Origin: Candidatus Harrysmithiimonas galli
Lineage (GTDB): Bacteria; Bacillota; Bacilli; CAJFEE01
Assembly (NCBI GenBank): GCA_904373265.1
Contig: CAJFEE010000002.1
Location: 62,001-126,000 of the forward strand
Reading direction: 5' to 3'
DNA: 64,000 nucleotides
In this document: positions 18,386 to 28,160 of the stretch, piece by piece
Layout of the letters: every line of letters starts with the position of its first letter
Numbering within the stretch: the stretch's first letter is position 1
Made by a program: the position numbers and the translations under genes
The notes under the pieces: generated by a model
What the model was told of the DNA's origin: nothing
The model's input: the letters and a program-made list of their open reading frames with translations, nothing else
The model's database searches: none

Positions 18386-19597
18386 CTAAAAATTGACATA
18401 TTTTCTCGGATTTACCGCGTTGGATTTGCTATTGTTCCATAAACCTTCATGGATTTCAAAGTGTAAATGCACGCCAGTTGAGTAACCAGTTGAACCCATC
18501 GTTCCAATATATTGTCCCTTAGAAACACGCTGTCCCTCTGATACACCTCGGCTTTGCATATGTGCATATACCGTTGTATAAACGCGACCACGAATATTAT
18601 GCGAAATAAATACAACATTTCCATACGAAGGGGAAAGATAAGAACTGATGACAGTCCCTTCCGCCGATGCAACAATTGGCTTCCCAAGCTGACCACCACT
18701 GCCAATGTCGATCCCATAATGTGTGGTACCCCATCTAGAACCAAATTCACTCGTAACTGGACCCACTGCGGGCCGCATAAAATCACCAGAAGTTACTGTC
18801 GGATAAGCTCCAGGGCTCGTACTCTCACCCGCTGCAGCTTGTGCTGCTTTCCAAGCAGCCAATTCACGTTCTGCAGCCTTTTTCTGTGCTGCCAATACTT
18901 TTTCCTGTTCTTCCAAGGATAAAATTTTCTCACGAACCTCTTTACTTTGTTTTTCCAATTCTTCCAGCGCTTCATTTTTTTCAGACTGCTGAGATTCTAA
19001 AGTAGATTGCAAGATTTTAAGCTGCTGTAAACTATCCTCAATCTGTGCAAGCTTTTTTTCCACTTGAACTTTTGTTTCCTTTAATTCTTGCTGATCAGAC
19101 TGCTGCTGTCCCATAATATCCTGATCAGCTTTTACGAGTGTATTCACTGCAGACATTCGCATAAGAAAATCTCCAATGCTGTTTGCTCCTAAAATCACAC
19201 TCATAAAAGAAATGGAACCCCCATTTTCCTGCAGTGCGATAAGACGATTTTTAATTACTTCGTCTCTTTTTTGAATTTTTTCTTCAAGTACAGAAATTTC
19301 CTTTTTTAATTCCTTCACTTCATTTTCTGTTTTCTTTACATCCTCTTCTTTTGAATGAACATTATCAATTGTTTCCCCAATTTTTACATCAAGCTGCTCA
19401 ATTTGTTGTTTTAAAGATTGTTCACTTTTTTGCAATTTATTCAACTCTTGTGTCGCATCATCTTTTTCACCAGAAACTGTCTTTTGTTCTTCACGAATAT
19501 TGTCAATTTTATCTTCAATCGCATTGGCTGAGACATCTAACGAAATCCCGACCACCAACATAAAAGATAAAATACTTAAGATCATTTTTCTCCCCAT
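18386..19597 (-). CDS. Secreted peptidoglycan hydrolase with coiled coil and M23 domain
   Basis: Exported 403-residue protein: signal peptide (about 1-26, ending VSANA), long coiled coil (about 27-250, heptads rich in Lys, Glu, Gln), Ala-rich hinge, and a C-terminal LytM/M23 domain. The M23 zinc ligands are intact: HYGIDIG (His and Asp), then YAH and HLHFEIHEG. This is the EnvC-like arrangement in which the FtsEX complex pulls on the coiled coil to switch on wall cleavage. The gene follows ftsX by 18 bp in the same operon, which supports that. B. subtilis uses the NlpC/P60 protein CwlO for the same job, so the M23 form is a lineage difference. Confidence 0.9.
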   Translation of the reverse strand: MGRKMILSILSFMLVVGISLDVSANAIEDKIDNIREEQKTVSGEKDDATQELNKLQKSEQSLKQQIEQLDVKIGETIDNVHSKEEDVKKTENEVKELKKEISVLEEKIQKRDEVIKNRLIALQENGGSISFMSVILGANSIGDFLMRMSAVNTLVKADQDIMGQQQSDQQELKETKVQVEKKLAQIEDSLQQLKILQSTLESQQSEKNEALEELEKQSKEVREKILSLEEQEKVLAAQKKAAERELAAWKAAQAAAGESTSPGAYPTVTSGDFMRPAVGPVTSEFGSRWGTTHYGIDIGSGGQLGKPIVASAEGTVISSYLSPSYGNVVFISHNIRGRVYTTVYAHMQSRGVSEGQRVSKGQYIGTMGSTGYSTGVHLHFEIHEGLWNNSKSNAVNPRKYVNF

Positions 19598-19615
19598 AAA
19601 ATATGCCGCCTTTCA

Positions 19616-20509
19616 TTATTTACGTAAAAACTTGCGAATTGACATTGTACTTCCCCACATCCCAATGATTGCCCCAATTAAAAGCAATACAGTAGAAACT
19701 TGGAAAAGAAAAATATCTGTTGGAAGCAATCTTAAAAATGATAAGGTTAATTTTCCACCGACAACCTCATAAATCTTCGTATAAGTCCATGCGATCAATG
19801 CAATCGGAATCATTGATCCCATCACCCCTAAAAATAAACCTTCAATTAAAAACGGCCAACGAATAAACCATTTTGTCGCACCTACCAATTTCATAATCTC
19901 AATTTCTCTTCTTCTAGAAAAGATCGTAATTTTAATGGTATTTGAGATTAAAAACATTGTCGTAAATGCCAATGCCGCAATTAATACAAGACCAACATTT
20001 CTTGCCAAATCGGCTGTGCTGAACAATTTATTAATTTCCTCTTGCCCATAATTTACAGTTGTAATTCCGTTAATTTTTCCAACTTGCTTAGCAATTTTTT
20101 CTGTATCACGCGGATCTTCTGCTTTAATAATAAAAACATCTTTCAACGGATTTTCCTGCTCTATCAATTCAAAATCCATACCATCTTCACCGAAACTTTC
20201 CTTTAATGCTTCCAATTCTTCGGTTTTTGATGAGAAAACAACTGAAGCAGCTCCAGGTGTATTTTTGATTTGTTTTTCTATTCTTTCCAAATCTTCCGTC
20301 GTCGCTGTATTTTCAACGAGGGCACGAATCTCAACATCTTCTTCTAAGTTTTTAACAAAATAATTGAGGTTCATCATCACAACAAGGAAAATCCCTAAAA
20401 TAAGTAAAGTTACAGCAACTGAACTGACAGAAGCAAAAGTCATCCAGCCGTTTCGAAATGTATTTTTACCTGCGCTTAAAATATGGCGGAAAAAGGTTCT
20501 AATCTTCAT
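19616..20509 (-). CDS. ftsX: Cell division ABC permease FtsX
   Basis: Membrane partner of FtsE. Four helices: one near residues 20-48, then an extracytoplasmic domain to about residue 165, and three more at about 172-196, 215-240 and 265-290. Conserved pieces include TFASVSSVAVTLLILG, RREIEIMKLVGATKWFIRWPF and EGLFLG. It senses and activates a periplasmic-side hydrolase, here most likely the M23 protein encoded next. The start is the ATG at 20509, with AAAGGGGGA eight bases before it; it overlaps the end of ftsE by 11 bases, so translation is coupled. Confidence 0.95.
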   Translation of the reverse strand: MKIRTFFRHILSAGKNTFRNGWMTFASVSSVAVTLLILGIFLVVMMNLNYFVKNLEEDVEIRALVENTATTEDLERIEKQIKNTPGAASVVFSSKTEELEALKESFGEDGMDFELIEQENPLKDVFIIKAEDPRDTEKIAKQVGKINGITTVNYGQEEINKLFSTADLARNVGLVLIAALAFTTMFLISNTIKITIFSRRREIEIMKLVGATKWFIRWPFLIEGLFLGVMGSMIPIALIAWTYTKIYEVVGGKLTLSFLRLLPTDIFLFQVSTVLLLIGAIIGMWGSTMSIRKFLRK

Positions 20510-21191
20510 AACCATATTCCCCCTTTAATTCATCTCTAACAACCAAACCGCCTTCAATAACAATAACTCGATTTCTAATATTGTTTACAATTTCTTTATC
20601 ATGTGTTGCCATAATAATTGTAGTCCCACGGCGATTGATTTCCATAAAAGTGTCCATAATTTCCCATGTCGTTTCCGGATCCAAATTCCCTGTTGGTTCA
20701 TCCGCAATTAAAACTTTCGGACTATTTACAATTGATCGAGCAATAGAAACTCGCTGCTGTTCTCCTCCTGAAAGTTCATTTGGATAACTACGTGCTCGCT
20801 GTTTTAAATGCACCAGATCAAGTACTTCCAGCACACGACGTTTAATATTTCTTGGGGATTCTTCAATGACTTCCAATGCAAACGCAATATTTTCATAAAC
20901 TGTCAAATTTGGCAACAATTTAAAATCCTGAAAAACTACACCCAAATTCCGGCGTAAATATGGCACTTTTCTCTCTTTTAAAGTTGTTAAATTAATCCCA
21001 TTTATAATAATTGAGCCAGATGTTGGCTTCTCTTCACGATATAGCATCTTAATAAATGTAGATTTCCCTGATCCAGATGGCCCAACAACATAGACAAACT
21101 CGCCAAAGTCAATATTTATATTGATTCCATTGATGGCATGTACACCATTTGGATATTTTTTATAAACATTCTTCACTTCAATCATATTCAT
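20499..21191 (-). CDS. ftsE: Cell division ABC ATPase FtsE
   Basis: Cytosolic ATPase of 230 residues driving FtsX. Walker A is VGPSGSGKST, the signature LSGGEQQRVSIA and Walker B VLIADEPTGNLDPE, with the H-loop in ATHDKEI. It opens with MIEVKNVYKKYPNG, standard for the family. Two possible starts lie two codons apart (21191 and 21185); neither has a strong ribosome site. First gene of the ftsE-ftsX-hydrolase operon. Confidence 0.95.
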   Translation of the reverse strand: MNMIEVKNVYKKYPNGVHAINGININIDFGEFVYVVGPSGSGKSTFIKMLYREEKPTSGSIIINGINLTTLKERKVPYLRRNLGVVFQDFKLLPNLTVYENIAFALEVIEESPRNIKRRVLEVLDLVHLKQRARSYPNELSGGEQQRVSIARSIVNSPKVLIADEPTGNLDPETTWEIMDTFMEINRRGTTIIMATHDKEIVNNIRNRVIVIEGGLVVRDELKGEYGYED

Positions 21192-21613
21192 TTCTCACTT
21201 CTTTATTGGTTTTTATACAATTCTATTAGCATCCATACTTTTTTCATTATACCATCACTCTTACACATTGTGGTACAGATTCAACAAATTTCCACATTGT
21301 ACTAGTTGGAATGTAATATTTGTAATCCAATTGAGAAGTTTATTTTTTACATCCAAAACATAACTTAGATATATTTTCACACTTTCTCATTACGTGTAAA
21401 AACAAACACCAAAAAAGAAACATCTAAAAAAATCATATACTTTTTGTCCAAATAAATAACATAAATTTACTTAATATGAAAAAATTTAAAAAATATTTTT
21501 ATAAATCTTTTTAAACCTTAACTTAAACCAACAAAAAAAGATAAAAACAAACCATCACAAAAATGCGAATACACGTTTTTATCTTTTGTTTTACAAATAT
21601 ATTTCTTTCGCTT
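21192..21613. other. Intergenic stretch
   Basis: AT-rich; contains the terminator of the alcohol dehydrogenase gene and no coding frame. Confidence 0.5.
21533..21587 (-). terminator. Terminator of the alcohol dehydrogenase gene
   Basis: AAAAGATAAAAAC pairs with GTTTTTATCTTTT (25-nt loop), with further T residues on the minus strand. It begins about 25 nt past the stop. Confidence 0.65.
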
Positions 21614-22774
21614 TTACAAACTAGATAGCAAAATTTGTCGAATATCTTTTGCTGTTAACAGCTTAATTTTACCAAGTGGCCGCTTCATGGCATGTGCAAC
21701 CAGTTTCTCAATAGAAGTATCGTCAATTTTATAATCCGAAAGCCGAGAAGGTGCGCCAAGTAAACACCAAAAATGCTGCAAAGCCTCAATTCCTGCATGT
21801 ATTACTTCCTCTGTTGTTTTATGATTTGAATCAATTTGAAACACTCGCGTTGCAAATTGTGAGAATCTTTTTGGATGAAAGGAAGCCACATGTTTCATCC
21901 ATTGTGGATAAATAATCGCCAAGCCGCCTCCATGCGGAATATCATAATATGCCGAAAGCGCATGCTCAATGCCATGTGCAGCCCAGTCTCCGTCTGCCCC
22001 TGTGCTAAGCGAGCGATTCAAAGCAAGTGTACCAGCATACATCAATGTTTCACGCGCTTGATAATCTTCTAAATTTTTTACAACTTTTGGTGCAGTTTCT
22101 ATAATGGTTTGAAGCAGACCCTCACACATTCGATCTAAGATTGGTGTATGCGGCGTACGATGAAAATACTGTTCCATAATATGTGTCATCATATCTACAA
22201 TACCATAGACCGTTTGATCTTTCGGAACCGTTATAGTATAAGTTGGATCTAAAATCGAAAATTTCGGGTACGCCAAAATATGACTCCAAGAATATTTCTC
22301 CTTTGTATTTCTACGGGAAATCACGCTTGTACCGTTCATTTCCGATCCAGTCGCTGCAATGGTTAAAATAACACCAAGTGGTAAAGCCTCTTTCGGCTCA
22401 ACTTTTTGCATAACAATTTGCCAAGGATCCCCGTCAAATTTTGCTGCCACACAAATAAGCTTTGCCGCATCAATACAACTTCCACCCCCAACAGCCAACA
22501 CAACATCTATTTTTTCTTTCTTGCATAAATCTATACCTTCCTGAATGGTTTCCAACTTTGGATTCGGTTCAATACCTGACAGTTCAAAAATTCGCATATG
22601 CGCACGAATTAAACAGCTTTTTATCTCATCATAAAGTCCAGTTCTTTTTACACTGCCACCTCCATAAACAAGCAAAACTGTCATACCAAAGTTTTGCAGC
22701 TCTGGTACAAGATGTTCAATTTGATTTTTCCCAAAATATAGTTTGGTCGGATTATAAAACAAAAATGACTGCAT
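21614..22774 (-). CDS. Iron-containing alcohol dehydrogenase (butanol dehydrogenase-like)
   Basis: Group III alcohol dehydrogenase of 386 residues, of the YugJ/YugK/BdhA type. The coenzyme site shows VYGGGSVKRTG and GGGSCIDAAKLI. The metal site shows the expected His ligands in MTHIMEQYFHR and GIEHALSAYYDIPHGGGLAII. It begins with the family-typical FLFYNPTKLYFG. NAD(P)H-dependent reduction of an aldehyde during fermentative redox balance is the likely role; the exact substrate cannot be read. AAAGGAT precedes the start. Monocistronic with its own terminator. Confidence 0.92.
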   Translation of the reverse strand: MQSFLFYNPTKLYFGKNQIEHLVPELQNFGMTVLLVYGGGSVKRTGLYDEIKSCLIRAHMRIFELSGIEPNPKLETIQEGIDLCKKEKIDVVLAVGGGSCIDAAKLICVAAKFDGDPWQIVMQKVEPKEALPLGVILTIAATGSEMNGTSVISRRNTKEKYSWSHILAYPKFSILDPTYTITVPKDQTVYGIVDMMTHIMEQYFHRTPHTPILDRMCEGLLQTIIETAPKVVKNLEDYQARETLMYAGTLALNRSLSTGADGDWAAHGIEHALSAYYDIPHGGGLAIIYPQWMKHVASFHPKRFSQFATRVFQIDSNHKTTEEVIHAGIEALQHFWCLLGAPSRLSDYKIDDTSIEKLVAHAMKRPLGKIKLLTAKDIRQILLSSL

Positions 22775-22901
22775 TTTTCATACCTATCCTTTATATTTAG
22801 ACTGCTTGAGGCAACCTATAACCTTTCATTAATTTCCAGTGTATAACCCCCAAAAATAACGCCAAAATATAAATGAACCTACATGAAAAGGAGGATCTTA
22901 A

Positions 22902-23132
22902 ATGAGCATTATGCAACGAATTGCATTGATTATTACATTGATCGGTGCTTTAAACTGGGGGCTAATCGGCTTTTTCCAATTTGACCTTGTTGCCTTTATT
23001 TTTGGTGGGCAAAATGCATTGTTCTCCAGAATTATATATGCCTTGGTCGGAATCAGTGCTTTGATTAACATTGGACTTCTATTTAAACCAAGTACAGAAA
23101 CTTCAGATTCAAATGTCATGCAGCGTTCTTAA
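22902..23132 (+). CDS. DUF378 membrane protein
   Basis: Protein of 76 residues with two membrane helices. The pattern ALNWGLIGFFQFDLVA followed by FGGQNALFSRIIYALVGISA is the DUF378 (YuzA-like) signature. Function unknown. GGAGG lies seven bases before the ATG, and a clear terminator follows, so it is a single-gene transcript. Confidence 0.9.
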   Translation: MSIMQRIALIITLIGALNWGLIGFFQFDLVAFIFGGQNALFSRIIYALVGISALINIGLLFKPSTETSDSNVMQRS

Positions 23133-23205
23133 ATTTATCCGTTTTAAAAAATCATTTGTAAAAATTGATTACGATGACTAATTACGGTTAATTATGTTTG
23201 TTTTT

Positions 23206-23254
23206 GAACAGTTGCAGGAATTTTTGATAAATTCTTGTAACTGTTTTTTGTTTT
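23206..23254 (+). terminator. Terminator of the DUF378 gene
   Basis: AACAGTTGCAGGAATTT and AAATTCTTGTAACTGTT pair over 17 positions with two mismatches; TTTTTGTTTT follows. Confidence 0.8.
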
Positions 23255-23275
23255 AACATAGCTATAGAAAAACAT

Positions 23276-23324
23276 AAAATCGGATCTGTTCACTTACATA
23301 CTTAAACAGATGTATCCGATTTTT
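23276..23324. terminator. Second, bidirectional hairpin between convergent genes
   Basis: AAAATCGGAT pairs with ATCCGATTTT and an inner CTGTT pairs with AACAG. A/T runs on both sides allow use by both the DUF378 gene and the S1-domain gene. Confidence 0.6.
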
Positions 23325-23381
23325 CATTTCGTTTTTCATCATTTTACAAACATTCACAGGCATTTCAATAAAATATCTTAC

Positions 23382-23741
23382 TTATATCACTGCTTGACGA
23401 ATCCATTCATCTAGTTTTTTTTGTAAAATAACAAAACCTTGTGATGACGGTCTTGGCACACGCATGGTGTGCTTATAAGCAGGCAATGGCTTGCGATTGG
23501 CATATACACCCTTTAAAGATAAACTCAGCTTCCCGGTTTCTGAATCAATCGATAAAATTTTCACCTGAATTTCCTCACCAAGCTTTACAAAATCCCGGAT
23601 ATCCCGGACATATCGATCGGAAATCTCTGAAATATGAATCAAACCTTGTGTATGAGATTTCATTTCAACAAAAGCACCGTAGGACTGAATTCCGGTCACT
23701 TTTCCTGTTAACACTTGACCGACATGATAATGTTCATCCAT
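23382..23741 (-). CDS. S1 RNA-binding domain protein (YugI/general stress protein 13 type)
   Basis: A 119-residue protein with one S1 domain at residues 4-75: YHVGQVLTGKVTGIQSYGAF, GLIHISEIS, VKILSIDSETGKLSLSLKG. A basic tail with PRPSSQGF follows. Such proteins (YugI in Bacillus, CvfD in streptococci) bind RNA and ribosomes and act in translation or stress control. The start is the ATG at 23741; AAGGTGG lies five bases upstream and a GTG at 23750 falls inside that site. Confidence 0.88.
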   Translation of the reverse strand: MDEHYHVGQVLTGKVTGIQSYGAFVEMKSHTQGLIHISEISDRYVRDIRDFVKLGEEIQVKILSIDSETGKLSLSLKGVYANRKPLPAYKHTMRVPRPSSQGFVILQKKLDEWIRQAVI

Positions 23742-23958
23742 GATACCCACCTTCTTAATTTATTTTTTCTTGATACATACGCACATTTTATCTCATAAAT
23801 AGTATAACATTTTTCATATCTATACACAAAGACGTTTATCATTTTGTTAAAAAATACTTTTGTTGTGTAACATGGGGATGCCAAAAGAAACTTTTTTGTA
23901 TAAATCTGCCTGTTTCCCTATAAAAATGTTATAATAAATAAAATTGAGGAGGATCTTT

Positions 23959-25818
23959 ATGCGAAAAACTATTGGATTTATCATCGTTTTTATCCTAATG
24001 CTTATCGCATGTGTACAATTGTTTCAATCCAAAAATGCCTATGATACATTGCAACAAATATCAAATGCTTATCAAAATTCAGAATTTAGTCTTGCAGCAC
24101 CACAATTGAAACAAACCAGTTATATTCTAGACAAAAAGGGACGAATACTTTCTGAATTCTCTCAAGGAGAAAATCGAATTGCATTAGATAGTGAAGAAAT
24201 CCCACAAATTGTTAAAGATTTATTTGTTTATACAGAAGATCGAAATTTTTATAGTCATAAAGGCATTGACTATATTGGAACAGCACGGGCTTTCTTTACA
24301 AATTTAGCCAACAAAAACATTCTACAAGGCGGAAGCACAATTACACAACAGCTTGCACGTGGACTATATTTATCCAACATTAAAACTTATGAACGAAAAA
24401 TCCAAGAAATCTATCTCTCTATCGAACTTGAAAAAAAATTAAGCAAAGAACAAATTTTAACACTATATATCAATCAAATTTTCTTCGGAAACGGGGCTTA
24501 TGGAATTGAAGCAGCAAGCCAGCAATATTTTAATCGTTCAGTCAAAAATTTATCGCTGGCACAGACGGCTTTTATTTGTGCCATACCAAATAATCCAACA
24601 CTATACGATCCATATACCCATATGGAGCATACAAAAGAACGGCAAGAACGCATGCTTAAACAGTTGCTAGACTACCACATTATTGATCAAAATACATATA
24701 AGAATGCTTGCGAGGAAAAAATTGTGCTGAAAAACCGGGAACGCATTGAAAAAAATGCAGCATATGCCAGCTTTGTTCATTATGAATTACAAGAACTCGT
24801 TGCATCTCAAATGGAATTTGACAAGGATTTGACAAAAGAAGAAAAAGAGACGTTAGTTGTGAAAGAAGTTGAAAAACTATTAACACAAGGAATTAAAATT
24901 TACACTGCCTATGATGAAAATGCGCAACAGGTTGCTGAAACAGCCTTTCACAATGAATTGGATTCATTAAATGTTCAAGGGGCTGTCGTTATTATTAATC
25001 ATCAAAACTATACGATCCCAGCCATTATTGGCGGGAAAAATGTAGGAAAATTTGAATTTAACCGTGCCTATCAAGGGGAACGACAACCTGGTTCCGCCAT
25101 TAAACCTCTATTGGTTTATGCACCTTATTTGGAAACTTTCCAAGCAACGCCATATGATACTGTGGATGCCAATAATGTGTGCTTTGGAGAATACTGCCCC
25201 AAAAATTATGGAGGAGGAGAATATGGAATCGTCACATTAAAAACAGCCATGACTTACTCATACAATACCCCGGCTGTTCGATTGCTGAATGAAACCGGAA
25301 TTGACACGGCTTTTTCTTATTTGGAGCCTTTCCAATGGACACATATTACTCAAGACGATCGCTATTTAAGTGCAGCGCTTGGTGCAGTCAATGTTACACC
25401 ACTTGAAATTACAAATGCATATACGACCTTCAGTCATAACGGTTACTATAAACCAGCACACGCCATTCGTAAAGTTACTGATGCAGATGGTAATTTACTT
25501 TTCAAATGGTCCGAACAGGCAACGCGTGTCTGGTCTATGCGCACCAATGATTATATGAATGAAATGCTACAGAACGTTGTAAAAAATGGAACCGCTCGGC
25601 AAGCTGCGGGTTTACAAATTGACAATATTGGTGGAAAAACCGGAACGACAAATGATGTCAAAGATTTATGGATGGTCGGAAAAGGTGGAAAATATACCAT
25701 TGGTGTTTGGGTTGGATACGACCAACCAGCATCTATGGAAGGCTACATCAATGCTCGGCAACCACAAATTCATATTTGGCGGAATACCTTATCCGGCTTA
25801 ACTGCTCTACCAGAGTAA
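23959..25818 (+). CDS. Class A penicillin-binding protein
   Basis: Bifunctional peptidoglycan synthase of 619 residues. One N-terminal membrane anchor (about 5-23) leads to a GT51 transglycosylase domain with EDRNFYSHKGID (catalytic Glu), GGSTITQQLARGLYL and RKIQEIYLSIELEK. The C-terminal transpeptidase domain has the three penicillin-binding motifs: GSAIKPL (SxxK), SYNTP (SxN) and KTGTTN. It ends soon after the domain, without the long tail of PBP1a/2c. The ATG at 23959 has GAGGAGG six bases upstream. It resembles PbpG-class enzymes; a role in wall growth or the spore wall cannot be told apart here. Confidence 0.93.
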   Translation: MRKTIGFIIVFILMLIACVQLFQSKNAYDTLQQISNAYQNSEFSLAAPQLKQTSYILDKKGRILSEFSQGENRIALDSEEIPQIVKDLFVYTEDRNFYSHKGIDYIGTARAFFTNLANKNILQGGSTITQQLARGLYLSNIKTYERKIQEIYLSIELEKKLSKEQILTLYINQIFFGNGAYGIEAASQQYFNRSVKNLSLAQTAFICAIPNNPTLYDPYTHMEHTKERQERMLKQLLDYHIIDQNTYKNACEEKIVLKNRERIEKNAAYASFVHYELQELVASQMEFDKDLTKEEKETLVVKEVEKLLTQGIKIYTAYDENAQQVAETAFHNELDSLNVQGAVVIINHQNYTIPAIIGGKNVGKFEFNRAYQGERQPGSAIKPLLVYAPYLETFQATPYDTVDANNVCFGEYCPKNYGGGEYGIVTLKTAMTYSYNTPAVRLLNETGIDTAFSYLEPFQWTHITQDDRYLSAALGAVNVTPLEITNAYTTFSHNGYYKPAHAIRKVTDADGNLLFKWSEQATRVWSMRTNDYMNEMLQNVVKNGTARQAAGLQIDNIGGKTGTTNDVKDLWMVGKGGKYTIGVWVGYDQPASMEGYINARQPQIHIWRNTLSGLTALPE

Positions 25819-26189
25819 ATTTGTTCAATCCAACATCTTCTACCGATGAAAAAATGATTTCTTTCTGATTCAATACAGTAAGCTGAAAAGCTGAGATTAG
25901 AATAAAATCCAAAATAGATTCTTCATAGTTTGACCTATTCTTTTCAAGCAAGCTGCTAGGTAAATCCATTCCAAACCATCTATCTGGCTTGCTTGTCCCT
26001 TTTCTCCCATAGATTTTTTCATTTATAAAGATAAAAAATAAATGTTTTTAAAATACAGAACCTAAAACGCTATATTCAGAAAACATATGCATACATTCTT
26101 TGAAAATTATGAAATACATTTATAGAAGCAATTATTCTTTTCTTGAAAATAAAAGCGAACTGTAACAGATAGTTACGATTATCATAACA
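25819..26189. other. Intergenic stretch after the PBP gene
   Basis: No coding frame; two terminator-like hairpins lie further right at 26190-26246 and 26278-26318. Confidence 0.45.
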
Positions 26190-26246
26190 AAAAATAAAAT
26201 TGGCTAGGGTAAGTCTGGTCAAGCCCCATCTTTACTTCCAGCCAAT
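26190..26246 (-). terminator. Terminator of the RraA-like gene
   Basis: ATTGGCT pairs with AGCCAAT, with an inner GTAA/TTAC and GG/CC; TTTATTTTTTG follows on the minus strand. It starts about 165 nt past the stop. Confidence 0.6.
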
Positions 26247-26277
26247 GAATGTACAATATTTAATTTAATCTGTAAGA

Positions 26278-26318
26278 GCGCGTATGACTTATAATTATAA
26301 GCCACGCATTTTTTTATT
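26278..26318 (+). terminator. Hairpin with T-run, possible terminator for the PBP transcript
   Basis: GCGTATGaCTTATAATTATAAGcCacGC forms an almost complete stem and is followed by ATTTTTTTA on the plus strand. It is 460 nt from the PBP stop, so the link is weak. Confidence 0.45.
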
Positions 26319-26411
26319 TGTTTTTCTTCTTTATTATCTGTTCATTCTACCAATTTATACATATGCTATAGCCATCATCTATATATTGGATATAAATTTC
26401 GTACTTTTCTT

Positions 26412-26894
26412 TTACAAATTCAATACCGATTCACTTACAAGAATTCCATCTTCATCACAGTAAACAAATTGTCCCGGCTTCCATTTGATACCACCAAAGG
26501 TCAAAATTTGGTCACGATCACCTTCGCCAAGCTTCATACTTTTTAATGGACAAGTTCCAAGTGCAAAAACACCAATATCCATTTGATTGATTTCTTTACT
26601 GTCACGGATACACCCAAAAACAATCACACCTGCCAATTTCCTTTTAACTGCAATTGCTGCTAAGTTATCCCCCATTAAAGCAACTTTTTTCGATCCGCCG
26701 CCGTCAACAACGAGTACCTCACCAGCTTCAATGGTTTCCAGTGCCTCTTTTACCAACACATTATCATTTAAACAACGAACTGTCCGAATTTTTCCAAAGA
26801 AGTTTTTTTTCTTTCCATAGATTTGAAAAGGCTGCTCACAAATTGAAAGCTGCTCAGAAAATACATCACATAAATCTGCCGTTTTCATACACAT
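26412..26894 (-). CDS. RraA-like protein
   Basis: A 160-residue protein of the RraA/HMG-aldolase fold: KTADLCDVF at the start, VVDGGGSKKVALMGDNLAAI, GVIVFGCIRDSKEI and CDEDGILVS at the end. In Proteobacteria RraA restrains RNase E; low-GC Gram-positives generally lack RNase E. The Gly-Asp-Asn and Arg-Asp residues of the aldolase metal site (GDN, CIRD) are kept, so oxaloacetate decarboxylase or 4-hydroxy-4-methyl-2-oxoglutarate aldolase activity is the better guess. The ribosome site is AGGAGG. It lies 12 bp after the NatB-like gene, so it may share that transcript. Confidence 0.85.
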   Translation of the reverse strand: MCMKTADLCDVFSEQLSICEQPFQIYGKKKNFFGKIRTVRCLNDNVLVKEALETIEAGEVLVVDGGGSKKVALMGDNLAAIAVKRKLAGVIVFGCIRDSKEINQMDIGVFALGTCPLKSMKLGEGDRDQILTFGGIKWKPGQFVYCDEDGILVSESVLNL

Positions 26895-26906
26895 TTTATA
26901 TTCCTC

Positions 26907-28160
26907 CTAAGATTCCTTTTTCCCTAATGTTAACGCATGTTTTAAATCTTTTAAAGAAGTTCCTTTCCCATACATTAACACACCGCCACGATAAATTTTC
27001 GCACCCAGTACAGCCAATAGTATGATTGAAGCAAGCAATAAAATTAAGCTTAAACCGACCTCCCAAAACGGAACATCCAACATTCCAACACGTAAAAACA
27101 TAATCAATGGTGTAAATGGAGGAATAAATGAACAAATTTGAATCAATATGGTATCAGGATTCCCTAATCCAAACATAGAAATTACAAAAGCAACAACAAC
27201 AAGCATTGTCATCGGTGTAATCATTGGCTGAATATCTTCTACTCGGCTGACCAGTGAACCCAAAAACGCAGCCATGACCGCATAAAACAAATAACCAAGC
27301 AAAGCAAAAATGACTGCATAAACAATTGTAGACAGCTTCATACCATCAAATCCAAAAAACTGTAAAAAGTCAATTTCATCCTGTTTACCGATTAAATTAC
27401 GTATCGAAAAATATCCAACCAATAAAAATGCTCCCATTTGCACAAACGATAAACAAGCAATTCCCAAAATTTTTGCAAACATTTGCTTGACTGGCGAAAT
27501 GCTGGAAACCAAAATTTCCATAACACGAGAAGTTTTTTCACTAGCAACCTCAGAAGCAATCATACCTGCATAACCAATCACAATAAAATAAATCACAAAC
27601 AACATCACATATACAAGTCCTCTTGCCGCATTCAATTCTGAAGCCGATTTGGCATTTTCTTCCAAAGAAACGACCTTAAAGGCAGCTGGTGTATATAATT
27701 CTGCAATCTGCATTGCATCTAACTGAATCTCCTCGGTAAACTTTTGATTTTTTACTTCTGTCAATGTAGATTGCAACAGCCTGATGGTGGATTCATCGGA
27801 AATTTTCATTGACTGATACACTGCCTCTGGTATACCTGATCCTTGTATGGTAATTGTTAAAACTCCCTCCCATTCTCCACTTTTGACCTTTTCTATCGCT
27901 TCCAACTCATTAGCATCCTTTACGATCGTAAAAGAATTATCCGTTTGCATAAGTTGATTTTCAAACAAATCTATATATTCACCAGTTTTATCTATTACAG
28001 CGACAGTTCGCTGTTTTTCTTGATTAAACATATCAATCACTGTATTTAAATTTGCCAAAATCAAAACAATTACAATCATAATTCCAGTCGAAATCAAGAA
28101 TGATTTCGTTTTTAATTTAGTTAGAAATGTATGCTTTGTAACAATCCAAAAATTACGCAT
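26907..28160 (-). CDS. ABC-2 type permease (NatB/YhaP-like)
   Basis: Membrane component of 417 residues. One N-terminal helix (about 20-40) is followed by a large extracytoplasmic domain to about residue 180, then five or six helices, the layout of ABC-2 exporters such as NatB. Typical pieces are MRNFWIVTKHTFLTKLKTKSF and EVASEKTSRVMEILVSSISP. The start overlaps the ATPase stop by 8 bases. Export of sodium ions or of an antimicrobial compound is possible; the substrate is not evident. Confidence 0.85.
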   Translation of the reverse strand: MRNFWIVTKHTFLTKLKTKSFLISTGIMIVIVLILANLNTVIDMFNQEKQRTVAVIDKTGEYIDLFENQLMQTDNSFTIVKDANELEAIEKVKSGEWEGVLTITIQGSGIPEAVYQSMKISDESTIRLLQSTLTEVKNQKFTEEIQLDAMQIAELYTPAAFKVVSLEENAKSASELNAARGLVYVMLFVIYFIVIGYAGMIASEVASEKTSRVMEILVSSISPVKQMFAKILGIACLSFVQMGAFLLVGYFSIRNLIGKQDEIDFLQFFGFDGMKLSTIVYAVIFALLGYLFYAVMAAFLGSLVSRVEDIQPMITPMTMLVVVAFVISMFGLGNPDTILIQICSFIPPFTPLIMFLRVGMLDVPFWEVGLSLILLLASIILLAVLGAKIYRGGVLMYGKGTSLKDLKHALTLGKKES

